Shown: positions 45,414 to 57,742, numbered from the stretch's first letter. The stretch: 64,000 bases of DNA from Platanthera guangdongensis (GCA_039583875.1 CM077161.1:66717885-66781884), one strand, 5' to 3'. Notes: a model not told the origin generated them from the letters alone. Numbers and translations are program-made.

Positions 45414-47545
45414 TGTTGGGTACATTGGTTAAATGTACCTGATTTGAAGAAGCCTCACCCAACTCAATGATATACATCATAATGTATTTGTTGTATGTTG
45501 AGTTTACTTGTGCAGGTTAAGTAATCACTGGACTGAAGCAAAAAGTTTCTAAGTCCATGTGTCGACACCCAGAGGGAAAGTGTCGACACTTAAGAAGGCT
45601 TGTGTCGACACCCAGACAAGCAGTGTCGACACTTGGAGTCATTATGTCGACACCTGAGATGTAGTGTCGACACCAGACAGTAAGTGTCGACACTTGGAGC
45701 TGTGTCGACACTCAGTGAAGAAAAGTGCAAACCGAAAGTGTCGACACAAGGAGCTGTGTCGACACCCAGTGAAGCTGAGTCTACACCAGAAAGTGTCGAT
45801 ACTTGGAGCTGTGTCGACACTCAGCAAAAGTCTGTAGAGACTAAGTACAAGTGTCGACACTCAGCACAACGTGTCGACACTAAGCAAAAGAGTCAGCACT
45901 TGAAGTAAGTGTCGACACCCAGCACAATGTGTCGACACTCAACAAAAGAGTCAGCATTTGAAGTATGTGTCGACACCCAGAACAATGTGTCGACACACAC
46001 CTGAAGACTCAACACTTGAAGAAAGTGTCGACACAAGGAGTTGTGTCGACACTTAGCAAAGAACAGAATTATCTCCAAAATATTCTAAGTACAAGTGTCG
46101 ACACTAAGGGAATGTGTCGACACTCAGCTGAAGTCTCGACAGAAGAATCAAGTGTCGACACAAGGAGCTGTGTCGACACTCAGCAAGTATCAACATAGAA
46201 GACTATGTGTCGACACCAAGAAGCAGTGTCGACACTTAACAGATTCAACACAAGAAGATGTGTCGACACAAAGGAGATGTGTCGACACTTAGAAGAAATC
46301 AGTTAAAGATAGAAGATCAAGTACTTGTGTCGACACTCAATTTCAGTGTCGACACCTGAAGAAGAATCTGTGTCGAGACATACAAGGAGTTGTGTCGACA
46401 CCTTGTAGACTTGTGTCGACACTTACACAGCATGTGTCGACACTTGGACTATAAGTGTCGACACTTAAAGACAGAAAGTCTCGACACTATCAGATAGTTA
46501 GAGATTTTCAAGAAATGACTGGATGACATGACAGCTGCCGTTCGAGCCGGTCTACAGCACCTGTCAGAGATATCAGAAGTCAGTTATGGACCGGACCAGC
46601 CGGTTACCATGAAGAAGGCCTATAAATAGGCACCTACAGTTTACAGAAACTGTTGTTGAAGAAGTTCAGTTTTGTTGAAAATCAAGTCATTAAAGTGGTA
46701 CATAGAGTATCAACACAAGAAGATCTTGCAGTCCAAGTGCAGATCTAAGAAGTTGGAGAGAGAGGGCTCCATCCAAGAAATCAGCCTCTGGAACTAGGCT
46801 GAGAAGAAGGATTCAGATTCATTCTGGATCTTAAGTGGCAGAGGTCAAGGAACTACTGCAGGAGGATTCAGTCTTATTCAGTTCTACTCAAGAAGCTTTG
46901 AAGAAAGCTAAGTCAGATTGAATCCAGCTGAGGTCTTCCAAGAACTCATCAAGAAACTCTCAACTCCCCTCTTTTATTTCTGAGTTGTTGAGTTAATATT
47001 TGTAATACATTTTTATCTTGTAGGATCCTTTGGATCTGAGTGAATTGTAAGCCTATAATTATAAAGGCTGAGGGTAGGGCTTGAGAGCCTGAGTGTAGGA
47101 GATTGAGATCTCTGAGTGTAGGCCTTGTTGGCTGAGTGTAGGCCTTGGTTGGCTGAGTATAGGCCTTGGTTGGCTGAGTGTAGGCCTTGATTGGCTGAGT
47201 GTAGGCTTTGGGATAAAGCTGAGTTGTAAGGCTTTGGGCCTGAGGTGTAGGAACCAATTTGGGTTCTGAGCTAGTGGAGAAGTTTGGCTGAATCTAGTAC
47301 ACTGCTAGATAGGCGAAGGGGGAAAGTGGATGTACCCATATCTTGGGGAACCACTATAAACCACTGTGTATGCTGTGCTGTGCTGTGATTGTTGCTGTGA
47401 TTGTGCTGTGACTGTGTATGCTGTGAAATTGCTGTGCTTAATTAGTTAGAATTTTGTGAACTTAACTGATTGCTGCCATTAAAGTTTAAAAAGGATTAGG
47501 TCGCCTATTCACCCCCCTATAGGTGTTTAGGTACCATATCTTTCA
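45414..47545 (+). repeat. Copia 3' LTR
   Basis: Same length as the 5' LTR. It keeps the canonical TATAAATA at 46621-46628. The palindrome array occupies about 45557-46481. Immediately after it, codons of B's integrase resume (LGPFEVLERVGEAAY). Confidence 0.9.
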
Positions 47546-47962
47546 CGTACCTTGGGCCATTTGAGGTTTTGGAGCGGGTTGGTGAAGCAGCCTATCGGTT
47601 GAAGCTCTCAGTGGAGCTAAGTGGGTTACATGATGTATTCCATATTTCGGTGCTACGGAAGGTGGTGCAAGAGCCTTCACAAGTGATCTCGGTTGATCAA
47701 GTGCCGGTGGATAGTGGGTTGACGACAAAGGTTAAACCCGTGCGAATTGTGGACTCAGAGGTCAAGCGGCTACGCAATAAAGAGATCAGGATGGTCAAGG
47801 TCCGATGGGACAATTGCGGTCGAGAGGAGCTCTCTTGGGAATAAGAGCAGACTATGCTTGACGAGTATCCAGAGTTGTTCCGCTCAGGTACAATTTAATT
47901 TTGTACGTGTCTTTCCTTTATATATAATTTTGTGGACAAAATTATTTTAAGAGGGGGAGAGT

Positions 47963-50268
47963 TGTAACGCCGCGAAACTCAAAAGAGCGACGGGGGAAGT
48001 TTTGGGCCAGATTTGGAATCAGGCAGTAGGCACACGGCCTGGGACACGGGCGTGTCCTAGGGCGTGTCAGACTGGAGTCGACGACTTGGCCGCGAAGTCG
48101 ACGAATTTCAGTCGACACTGTGTCGAGACAGGGAACACGGCCTGAGACAAGGGCGTGTCTCAGGGCGTGTCGAGCCCCTGTCGATGATCGGCCCGGGGTG
48201 TCGACAATTTTCGCTCGACGAAGTGTCGAGACGGGGCACACGGCCTGAGACATGGGCATGTCTCAGGGCGTGTCAAGCCCGTGTCGACAATCGGCCTGGG
48301 GTGTCGAAATTGTTCGCTCGACGATATGTCGAGACAAGGAACATGGCCTAGGACACGGGCATGTCCAAGGCCGTGTCGGGTGCTCGACGAACTTCACTCG
48401 ACGAAGTGTCGAGACCATGAACACGGCCTGGCGCCCAGGCGTGTTGAGGTAGACACGGGCAAGGACACGGGCGTGTCCAGTACCCGTGTAGTTCTCGGTT
48501 TGTTTTCGGGCTAAATCAATGGGGGCACACGGCCGACCACACGACTGTGTCAGTTGGAACACAGGTATGTCAGGTCGAACACGGGCGTGTCGGATGCCCA
48601 TGTGTTGTTCCAGGCACGTCGATTTTGACGGCAAATGAGACACACGGCCCTGGACACGGGCGTGTGTCAGGCCGTGTTCGGTCCAGATTGTACATTTCAG
48701 TCCCGAATCAAGGCCGTTCGTTTCTTTAACTTGGGATCCGACGGTTGGGGGTTGTTCCTGATGGGATATAGACGGGATTATACCTTTGAAACCCTCACTT
48801 TTGCTTGAGTGGTTATCTTTCTAAAGTATAGAGAGAGAGGAGAGCCAAGGGAGGAAGAAGCTAGATACGGCCATTGGAGGAGCTTCGAAGCTCCAAATCG
48901 CGAACCGACTCCAGATCTACGGAGGCAAAGAGAGTGCGGTGGTTTTCATCCACTTACTTTTCCATGGCGCCAAAGAAGAACGCTAGGGTAACAATTCTCT
49001 TCTTGAGCATGTGAAGCTCTCCTTCTTTACATAGGAATCCCGCTCTCGTGAGTTTGCGGTGAGTTGGAGGCGTTCCTTCGGATAGATATGTAAAGTCCCC
49101 GTTGTTTAGAGTTCGTAAGCGAGAACGGACATAGGCATGATGTGTGAAGACTACCCGGACATGTTGGTCTGGATAGGTGATGTTGCATTGCATAAATGCT
49201 GGAGAAGACTCCGTGCGATTGGTTGTTTTCGGGTTTTCTACACGGTAGATTGCAACAGGGAGCCTTAGGGATTAACCCAAAGGTGCACCCAGAAAATTGG
49301 GAGGATGCGTGATCTTGCCAACTTGGAGGCCTGAGAGCCAACTTGAACATAACTGAGTTATGTGAAATGTGTGACGGAAATGGGACTCGGGAGAAGTTTG
49401 AACCGCGCATATGGCTTAAACTGTCTTTGCGATGTGAGCACGGGTTATATGGAACCGTACCCGTTCTATATCGTTCGGTTAAAGAGACCTAAGGGTGCGT
49501 GTCACTTGCCGTTGGCATAGATTAGGGTCTTCGGCTGTCTATGACTTAAATTGTCGTGACCCAGGCCAAGAAGACAAAATGCTCATAGGTTTGGCCGTCA
49601 AAGTGGCGGTGGTGAGTCCGGAATGTCTGGCTTTAATTGACGTGACATTGGCCGGTTCACCGAGAATGTTCCATGAGAGCACGGGGCCTGTGGCCGTGCG
49701 AGCCAACGCCTGTGATGAAATGTATATTGTTATACTGCTTGGTTGTGCTAATAAGTGCAGGGAAGGGGCATCGTCGCCCCGAATTGGGGCGGGATCGTTA
49801 TAATTTGGTCAGCATTGCTGACCGTTGCCTCTGTTTGCCACCGTGCGGTGGTTTTGTTTCTTGCAGGTGCAGCTGGACCAAGCGGTCAATAGCGGGCTAA
49901 AGCCCAAGTTGCGAAGCCGGCCCTCGAAGGCCTAATTGGAGTGTTTACTGTTTTTACTCATGTATGACCGGCCTGCATGCCGTGGTTTGTAAAACATGTA
50001 ATATTAAAGTAAACCATTTTGTAAGGCCTTAAGGCTTGTACTCGTGTATGTACGACATTCCTATTTGGTTTATTAGTGGACATTCGTGCTCTTTGTGCTT
50101 GGTTCTTTATTGCAACTTAAACTGCTTCCGCTAGAATGCTCTGTGTAGGACGTTATGATTGGTTGGATAGTTTCCATTGAGTAACCACCCGGTCTGTCTG
50201 TGGTATATGGCGTCGGGCCCCCGCCGGACCTACTGCTATATACTATGCGACGGATAGGGGGTGTTACA
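47963..50268 (+). repeat. B 3' LTR
   Basis: 2306 bp, against 2311 bp in the 5' LTR. The same U3 repeat units carry GACACGGGCGTGTC and TGTCGACA elements (48030-48680). It ends GTGTTACA, followed by the TSD accac and then the remainder of A's 3' LTR. Confidence 0.9.
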
Positions 50269-51089
50269 ACCACAGTCGTCGGATCCCACAAAAAGGGATG
50301 CATGGACACGATCCAGGTCTGACCTGGACAAATGGGGCTAAACACCGCATGGTACGCCAACAAGAGTAGGACACGTCCGCGACAAAACAGTGTCGGATCA
50401 TTAGTCAACTCCCGCCAAAACCCGTGTGTCGACACTCCACGCCGACATAGTCAAACACGCCACAATCAGCCCCGCGCTCGACGATTGTCGAACCAAGATC
50501 GTCGACCGCTGCCAGATCGTCGAATGGAGATCTCTAGCCCGATCGTCGAACTCAAAACTCTGGCCAAATCGTCGAACGCACGGCCTGATCGTCGAACCCA
50601 CGACCTGATTGTCGAACCCAGAAAACTGCCTGATCGACGAACACGCGGCCCGATCGTTTAACCCACGGCCCTATCGTCGAACCCAGAAAGCTAGCCCGAT
50701 CGTCGAATACAGATAACTGGCCCAATCGTCGAACACAGATAGCTGGCCCGATCGTTGAACATAGAATAGATGGCCCGATCGTCGAACACAGATAGCAGGC
50801 CCGATCGTCGAACATAGATAACTGGCCCGATCATCGAACACAGAATAGCTGGCTCGATCGTCGAACACAGATAGTTGGCCCGATCGTCGACCGCAGCATT
50901 GTGACCAGATCGTCGACCGCTGCTCGACGAACGTCGAACCCAGATTTCTGCTTGATCGTTTTGCCAGATCTTTGAACTACCCCGACACACCCTGGGACAC
51001 GCCCGTGTCCCTGGCCGTGTACACCTGCCAAATTCCAAATTTGGTACAGATTCGTCACACGTCGCTCTTTTGAGTTTCGGGGCGTTACA
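50269..51089 (-). repeat. A 3' LTR, second segment with GATCGTCGAAC array
   Basis: Continues the LTR interrupted at 27557. About 50460-50950 is an array of roughly 26-bp units with the core GATCGTCGAAC and spacers like ACAGATAGCTGGCCC. The partner array in the 5' LTR is at about 59670-60090. The segment ends gagtttcggggcgttaca at the polypurine tract (minus strand GAGGGGGAGAG). Confidence 0.85.
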
Positions 51090-51103
51090 GCTCTCCCCCT
51101 CTT

Positions 51104-54100
51104 AAAAGAATTTCGTCCACGAAATTACATAAAGGAAAGATAAGTACAAAATTAAATTGTACCTGTGCGGAACAACATCGGATACTCGTCAAGCATAGTC
51201 TGCTCTCGTTCCCAAGAGAGCTCTTCTCGACCGCAATTATCCCAACGGACCTTGACCATCCTGATCTCTTTATTGCGTAGCCGCTTGACCTCCGAGTATT
51301 CAATCCGCACGGGCTAGAGCTTTGTCGTCAACCCACTATCAATCGACACTTGATCGACCGCGATCACTTGCGTAGGCTCTAGCACCGCCTTCCGAAGCAC
51401 CGATATGTGGAATACATCATGTAAACCACTAAGCTCCACCATAGCTTCAACCGATAAGCCGCTTCGCCAATCCGCTCCAGAACCTCAAACGGCCAAAGGT
51501 ACCTCGGGCTTAGCTTTTTCAAGCGCCGCACCCGCGAGACACCCTTGAACGGCTTGATCTTTAAGTACACCCAGTCGCCCACAATGAACTCCACGTTCCT
51601 GTGCTTGGCATTATAGTACTTCGCTTGCCGGTCCTGAGCGATAAGCAATCTCTCCCGAATGATTCACACCAACGAATTAGCATCTTCCAATTCTTGACGT
51701 TTGTACAACTTTGACTCACACATTTCCAAGCACGAAAACGGCGTGCGGCATCTTCTACCATAAAGGGCCTCGAAGGGCGCCATTTGAATACTCGCCTGGT
51801 AGCTATTATTGTACGCAAATTCCACAAAATAAAGATGGTCTTCCCATTGCTTTCCAAAGTCCAAGACACACATGCGGACCATATCTTCCATTGTTCTATT
51901 GACCCTCTCGGTCTGCCCATCCGTCTGCAGATGGAAGGTTGTGCTAAAACTTAGCTTTGTTCCCAACATTTGCTGCACAAGCCTCCAATCATTGGACGTG
52001 AACCGCCCATCTCGGTCACTCACGATGCTGCGGGGCACACCGTGGAGCTGTACTATGTTATCAACATATAACTTTGCCAACTTATCCACCGGATCATCCT
52101 TCCTACGAGGAATGAAATGCGACACCTTCATTAGCCGATCTACGACCACCCAGATGGCGTCGTTCCCCTTTTGCGACCTTGGAAACCCGTGCACAAAGTC
52201 CATAGAGATGTCGTCGAATTTCCACTCCGGAATAGGCAAGGACTTCAAAAATCCTCACGGCTTTTGGCACTCCGCCTTCACCAAGGCGTAAGTTTGGCAC
52301 TACGCCACGTAGAGCGTGTAACACCCCCTATCCGTCGCATAGCATATAGCAGTAGGTCCGGCCGGGGCCCGACGCCATATACCACAGACAGACCGGGTGG
52401 TTACGTATGGAAACCATCCAACCAATCTCAACGTCCTACACAGAGCATTCTAGCGGAAGCAATTTATTAAAGTTGCAAAACAAGAACCCAGCACAAGCAT
52501 GAATGTCCACTAGCAAGATAATAGGAATGTTATTACAAAATACTCAAAAGTCGGCCGTAAGGCCTTACAAAATGTTTCACTTGTCTTTTACATGATTTCC
52601 AAACCTCGGCACGCAGGCCGGCCATACATGAACAAAACATAAAACATTTCCATTCGGGCCTTCGAGGGCCAGCTTCGCAAAATGGGCTTTAGCCCGCTAT
52701 TGACCGCTTGGTCCAGCTGCACCTGCAAGCAAACAAACCACCGCACGGTGGCAAACAAAGCAACGGTCAGCAATGCTGACCAAATTATAACGATCCCGCC
52801 CCCAACTCGGGGCGGCGATGCTCCTTCCCTGCATTTCATTAGCACAAGCAAGCAATGCATATAATCATAGCCATTTCATCACAGACGTTGGCTCGTACGG
52901 CCACACGTCCCGTGCACTCAGGGCACATTCTCGGTGAACCGGTCGATGTTACGTCAAATAAAGCCATGAACATTCCGGACTCACCACCGCCTCTTGGACG
53001 GCAATTCCTATGAGCAATTTGTCTTCATGGTTTTGGTCACGTCAAATTAAGCCATGGACCACCGAAGACCCCCATTTATGCCAACGGCGAGTCCCATGTA
53101 ACCTTAGGTCGCTCTAACCGGACGACATAAAGCGGGTACGGCTCCATCTAACCCGTGCTCACGTCGCAACGACAATTTAAGCCATATGCGCGGGTCAAAC
53201 TTTCACCGAGTCCCATTCTACCGCAAGTCACATAACCTCGTTATGTTCAAGTTGGCTTCCAAGCCACCAAGTTGGCAAGACCTCGTGTCCGCCCAGTTTT
53301 CCGGGTGCACCTTTGGGTTAGTCCCCAAGGCTCCCTGCTGCAATCTACCGCGTAGAAAACCCGAAAACACCAAATAGCACGGAGTCTTCTCCGGCCTTAT
53401 GCAATGCAACATCACCGATCCGGACTAACATGTCCGGGTAGGCTTCAACCAAAATGCCTAAGTCCGTTCTCGCATACGGACGCTAAACAACGGGGACTTT
53501 ACATATCTACCCGAAGGAACGCCTCCAACTCTTCGCAAACTCGCGAGAGGGGGCTTCCTATGCAAAGAAAGAGAGCTATCATGCTCAAAAGTGAGGATCG
53601 TTACCCTTGCGTTCCTCTTCGGCGCCATCGAAAAGTAATCGGATGGAATTGACCGCACTAGCGTTGCCTCCGCGGATCCGGAGTCGGCTTGCGATTCGGA
53701 GCTCCGAAGCTCCTCCAATGGCGGATCTAGCTCCTCTTCTTCTTGCCTTAGCTTTTCTTTCTCCAAGGGTTTGGAGAGAGATCAAGTGGAAAAAGTGAGG
53801 GTTTTCTAAGTCAAAACCCGGGTATATCCCTTCAGGAACAACCCCCAGCCATTGGATCCTCAGTCAAAGAAATGAACGGCTTCGATTCGGGACTGAAATG
53901 CCCAATCTGGGCCGAACACGGCCTGGCACACGCCCGTGTCCGGGGCCGTGTGCCTCATTCGCCGTCAAAATCGAATCACCTGGAACCTCACACGGGCATC
54001 GAACACGCCCGTGTTCGATCTGACACGCCCGTGTTCCAACTGACACGGCCGTGTATTTGGCCGTGTACCCCATCAATTTCTCCCGTTTCCAACCCGAGCG

Positions 54101-56839
54101 CTGACACGGGTTCGGACACGCCCGTGTCCTTGCCCGTGTCACCTTGACACGCCTGGGCTCCAGGCCGTGTACAAGGTCTCGGCACTTCACGGCTAAGTGT
54201 CGACACGGGTCGACACGCCCTGCGACACGCCCGTGTCGCAGGCCGTGTGCCATGTCTCGACACACTGTCGACACCAAAGTGTCGACTTCGCGGGACGAGT
54301 GTCGACACGGGTTGACACGCCCTGCGACACGCCCGTGTCGCAGGCCGTGTGCCGTGTCTCGACACAACGTCGAAACACTGTGTCGACTTCACGGCTAAGT
54401 GTCGACACGGGTCGACACGCCCTGCGACACGCCCGTGTCGCAGGCTGTGTGCCCAGTCTCGACACAATGTCGAGACCAAAGTGTCGACTTCACGCCTTAG
54501 TGTCGACACAGGCTTGACACGCCCTGGGACACGCCCGTGTCCCAGGCCGTGTGCCTGCAGCCAGAACTCAAACTGGCCCAAATTATTCCCCTTTGCTCCT
54601 TTGAGTTTCGGGGCGTTACAGAGCGCAACATCCTTCTTCAAACTCGGCCACCAAAACAGTTTCTTAACGTCGTGGTACATCTTTATGCTCCCCGTGTGAA
54701 TCGAGTACTTAGTATGGTGCGCCTCGTACAACAAATCCACCCGCAAACTGCCCACGGTTGGGACGCAAAGACGACCGTCTTTCCAAAGCAATCCATCCAC
54801 AACTTCATATTGAGAATTTGACCCATCCAGAGCCTCTATCATGAGTTGCTTCATGTGGCCATCCAAATTCAAAGCCTGCCGAATCCGATCATCCAGGTCA
54901 TATTGAACTTCAGTCCAATTCAAGATTGCTTCAGCACTTGACTACTTATCTACACAAACAATCTCCAACGCCTCCAACTCCCGAACCAACCACTCGTCAT
55001 GGATCGACAGCCAAATGGCTTGAGCTGGGGCCCGACAACTCAACGCGTCCGCAACCGCATTACCTTTACCAGGCACGTAGTGGATCTTCAATGTATAGTC
55101 CCCCAGGAACTCCATCCATCTATGTTGTTTGCATATTCAGATCTTTATGATCAATCAAATACTTTAAGCTCTTATGATCGGTGTAGATATCAATTTTCAC
55201 ATCGTACAAATAATGCCTCCACAGCTTCAAGGCAAAAATCACGGCCGCTAACTCCAATTCATGGACAGGATAATTCCTCTCGTACACCTTCAACTGTCTC
55301 GATCCATATGCTATAACGCTTCCATGCTGTAACAACACACAACACAAACCACTACCCGAAGCATCGTTATAAATCTCATAACCTTCGGTCCCACTCGGCG
55401 AACTCAGCACACGCGCCGTGGTCAACCGACATTTCAACTCCTCAAAAGCTCGCCGCACTTCGGCGTCCAAACGAACTTCTGCTCCTTCCTCGTCAAAGTA
55501 GTGAGAGGTAATGCTATCCGCGAAAAGTTCTCTACGAAGCGCTTATAATAGCCAGCAAGCCCCAGAAAGCTCCGGACTTCCGCTACTGTAGAAAGCTCAG
55601 GCCACTCCCGTATGGCAACAATCTTCGCCGGATCCACTGCAATACCTTCCCCACTCACTATATGACCGAGTAATGCCACTGAGGACAACCAAAACTCGCA
55701 CTTCGAGAACATGGCGTACAATTGATTCCTCCTTAGCGGCTCCAAAACCAAATGAAGATGCCTGAAGTGATCTTCCTCACTCTACGAGTACACCAAAATG
55801 TCGTCGATGAAGACGATCACAAAATGGTCCAAGTACTCCCTGAAGGTCCTGTTCATCAAATCCATGAACACTGACGGCGCATTAGTCAGCCCAAACGGCA
55901 TGACCGTAAACTCGTAATGCTCATATCTCATACTGAATGCAGTCGTCGGGATATCACTAGCCCTTATTCGCAGCTGATAGTACCCGGACTTGAGGTCCAA
56001 CTTTGAGTACACTGTTGACCCGACTAACTGATCGAATAGATCATCAATCCGGGAGATCGGGTACTTTTTCTTTTCCATCCACTTGTTGAGCTCCCGATAA
56101 TCAAGACATAGCCTCAAGCTTCCGTCCTTCTTCTTAACAAAGAGGACCGACGCGCTCCAAGGCGAAGAACTTGGACACACGTACCCTTGCTCCACAACTT
56201 TTATAGTTGAACCTTCAGCTCCGCCATTTCCTTAGGCGCTAGCCGATATGGAGAGCGTAACACAGGCTTTGCACCTGTTTCAAGCTCTATCGTAAAATCT
56301 ATCTTCTGTTGAGGCGGGGCTCCAGGAAGATCTGCGGGGAACACATCAGGGTACTCAGCTACCACTGATATACTATCTAACGTAGGCTTTGGCTTTGCAA
56401 CATCCACTAGTGTAAAGAACAGCTCTGCACTAGCACGAACCGCCTTCACCACCTGAAGAGCAGACATCAACGTCTTGCTCGACCCTTTTAAGCCCGTGAA
56501 AGTCATCTCACGACCTGCTCCCAGCTTGACTTCCTCGCTACCGCAATCAATATAGGCTCGCTGCTCCGAGAGCCAGTCCATGCCAAATATAACGTCGAAC
56601 TCCACTAGCGGCAATAATGATGCTTGCAAATGGAACTCTTGATTCCCAATTCGAATCTTCACGCCACAGATTCTATCTGCGCGCATCGAACACCCATTGG
56701 GAAACAACACATCCAACGTGTCCTTCGCCATCGAAGAAGGTACTCCGACGCGCAATACAAATCCTTTGGTTAACAAGGAATGCGAAGCTCCCTAAGTGAA
56801 CGGTGCTCTCACTGAATTAACCGAAAAATCAGAACAAAG
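51104..56839 (-). pseudogene. pol: A pol remnant, split by a solo LTR
   Basis: Minus-strand order. The protease block (56776-56201) has its catalytic loop destroyed: FTxGAS with a stop where FDTGAS is expected. RT (56195-55782) has [12 protein letters not shown] and an intact FIDD. The RT end (55751-55434) is followed by RNase H (55470-55120) with YNDASGSGLC. The integrase zinc region (54923-54626) keeps HHTKYSIH but, across the solo LTR, reads a stop and CQTY instead of CQTC. The DDE core (52248-51664) has SDRDGRFTS and DGQTERVNR. The C-terminus (51648-51379) and a chromodomain-like tail follow. Stops and frameshifts occur throughout. Confidence 0.8.
52317..54620 (-). repeat. Solo LTR of a Tekay-like element in A's integrase
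   Basis: 2304 bp, tgtaacaccc...gcgttaca, with a perfect TSD gagcg (52312-52316 and 54621-54625) and no internal region. It is therefore the product of LTR-LTR recombination. U3 (about 53920-54550) contains tandem units with GACACGCCCGTGTC-type near-palindromes and four exact GTGTCGACAC decamers (54197, then near 54298, 54398 and 54499). R/U5 matches A and B. The ORFs within, up to about 100 codons, follow from the repeats. Confidence 0.9.
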
Positions 56840-56919
56840 CTTAGCACCAACAGTTCTAAGCTAACAAGCACACGGGCAACAAGTATTTAAAGTAAAACTA
56901 CTATAATATTAAGTCGTAC
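56840..56919 (-). other. Gag-pol junction intron-like segment of A
   Basis: About 80 bp on the minus strand, donor GACAG|GTACGA and acceptor region GTGCTAAG. Compared with E (GTGCTAG|G), the acceptor AGG has become AAG, moving the nearest AG by one base. Unspliced gag would stop at a TAA nine bases into the segment. Confidence 0.6.
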
Positions 56920-57742
56920 CTGTCATCACGACAGCGTGCTTCTTCTCGGACTTGAGACGTCCACTCCAGCAATCGCGGGCAAAGTGCCCCAGCTTTCCAC
57001 AAGTAAAACATCCACCCGGGGTCCGACCCGTAGTCGCCCCAGAAGCACCAGAAGAAGGAGCTGGACCCGAAGTGCTAGCCTTCTTGTAGAACCTTCGATA
57101 GCCGGACTTTGAAGTAGTCGGCACTTTGAACCCCGACCTCTTATCACCAGAGTTTTTCTTTAACTTCTGAGCACCAATCCGACAGCCTCGGGCAAAGTGC
57201 CCTTCATTGCCACACTTAAAACAACCATATGGAGCCTGACCAGTGACATTTTAGTCTTCTTATTCCTCCTCGTTCGGTATTCAGCTTTTGTAGAATCTGG
57301 AGAGTCTAGTACCCAAAGCTCCGACGTCCGATAGACTTTTGCCAAATCTTCGTCCAAAGATCTAGTCGATTCTACCAAGGCTCGGAATCCCAATAACTTT
57401 GGTCCTAGCAACAGAACTCATAATTCGCCGCGCAGGACATTATAAAACCTATCGACCATCGACTGCTCGCTCTCCACTTCAGAGCCTGGGTAGCGTCTTA
57501 TCATCAGAAACGCTTGCAAATATTCCTCAACTGAGTGCGTACCCAGCACTAAGAGCATGCTAAACTGCTACCCCAAAGGTCCTATAAATGTCGTAGGCTC
57601 CATCACACCACCCGGCGTTGGAATAATAGGGGACTGCACACGTCTTTCATTTTGTGCTCCAATCGCAGCGAACACTGCTTCCACCACTATTCTTATGGTT
57701 TCAGCGGAGGGAAGGGTTGCAGGCACGTCACCAGGTGCACTA
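56920..57742 (-). pseudogene. gag: A gag remnant with two zinc knuckles, internal deletion
   Basis: Compared with B, the first part of gag including its ATG is deleted (the join lies after CACTATAG near 57742), and most of the capsid core is missing. What remains is an N-terminal fragment (SAETIRIVVEAVFAAIGAQ), a stop, a LMIRRYPGSEVESEQSMVDRFYNVL segment, then two knuckles about 65 residues apart, CFKCGNEGHFARGC (57190-57232) and CFTCGKLGHFARDC (56960-57010). Other elements here have one knuckle. A frameshift lies just before the first. Confidence 0.65.

Larger units (their letters stand above)
34344..47545 (+). mobile_element. Sirevirus-like Ty1/copia element with third ORF
   Basis: 13.2 kb. 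LTRs are 34344-36475 and 45414-47545, each 2132 bp, TGTTGGG...TTTCA. The TSD is ggtac before and cgtac after (one mismatch), and the flanks rejoin the integrase codons of B. PBS at 36478, polypurine tract at 45401. The internal order is a long single-frame gag-pol, then a palindrome array with TATA box, then a separate long ORF. Large gag with two zinc knuckles, copia domain order and an extra ORF after pol are Sirevirus features. LTRs differ at roughly 37 positions by eye (about 1.7%), so it is among the youngest insertions here. Confidence 0.9.
31313..47898 (+). pseudogene. pol: B pol, split by the copia insertion
   Basis: Segments 31313-34343 and 47546-47898. Protease has the intact loop LFDTGASHSF; a TGA at 31576-31578 replaces the Trp of GMDW, and a one-base loss near 31635 shifts frame. 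RT has FIDD at 32340-32351 and [14 protein letters not shown]; stop TAG at 32427-32429. RNase H has [10 protein letters not shown]. The integrase zinc region is damaged (stop at 33516-33518, and AKRQTC where AKCQTC is usual). The DDE core (33558-34112) contains SDRDGQFTS and FHPQTDGQTERVNR. After the copia element the C-terminus resumes with ERVGEAAYRLK, then a chromodomain-like tail (VRIVDSEVKRLRNKEI, ELSWE) and DEYPELF. Most stops are single transitions. Confidence 0.85.
27558..50268 (+). mobile_element. B: Tekay-like gypsy element, hosts the copia element
   Basis: The TSD accac lies at 27553-27557 and 50269-50273. LTRs are 27558-29868 and 47963-50268, both TGTAACGCC...GTGTTACA. PBS 29872-29882 (TGGTATCAGAC) and polypurine tract about 47949-47962 flank the internal region. 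Gag, an intron-like segment and pol follow in order. The pol is split within the integrase C-terminus by the copia element at 34343/47546. Without it, B is about 9.5 kb. The copy is coding-defective. Confidence 0.9.

Noticed and set aside
34339..47550. Two separate gypsy fragments on either side of the copia element
   Set aside because: The codons on both sides join into one conserved integrase segment (PRY|LGPFE) with a near-perfect 5-bp duplication, so it is one element interrupted.
53864..54517. ORFs with repeated ARPATRPCRRP-like translations in the solo LTR
   Set aside because: Products of the GACACGCCCGTGTC repeat; no homologue or start context.
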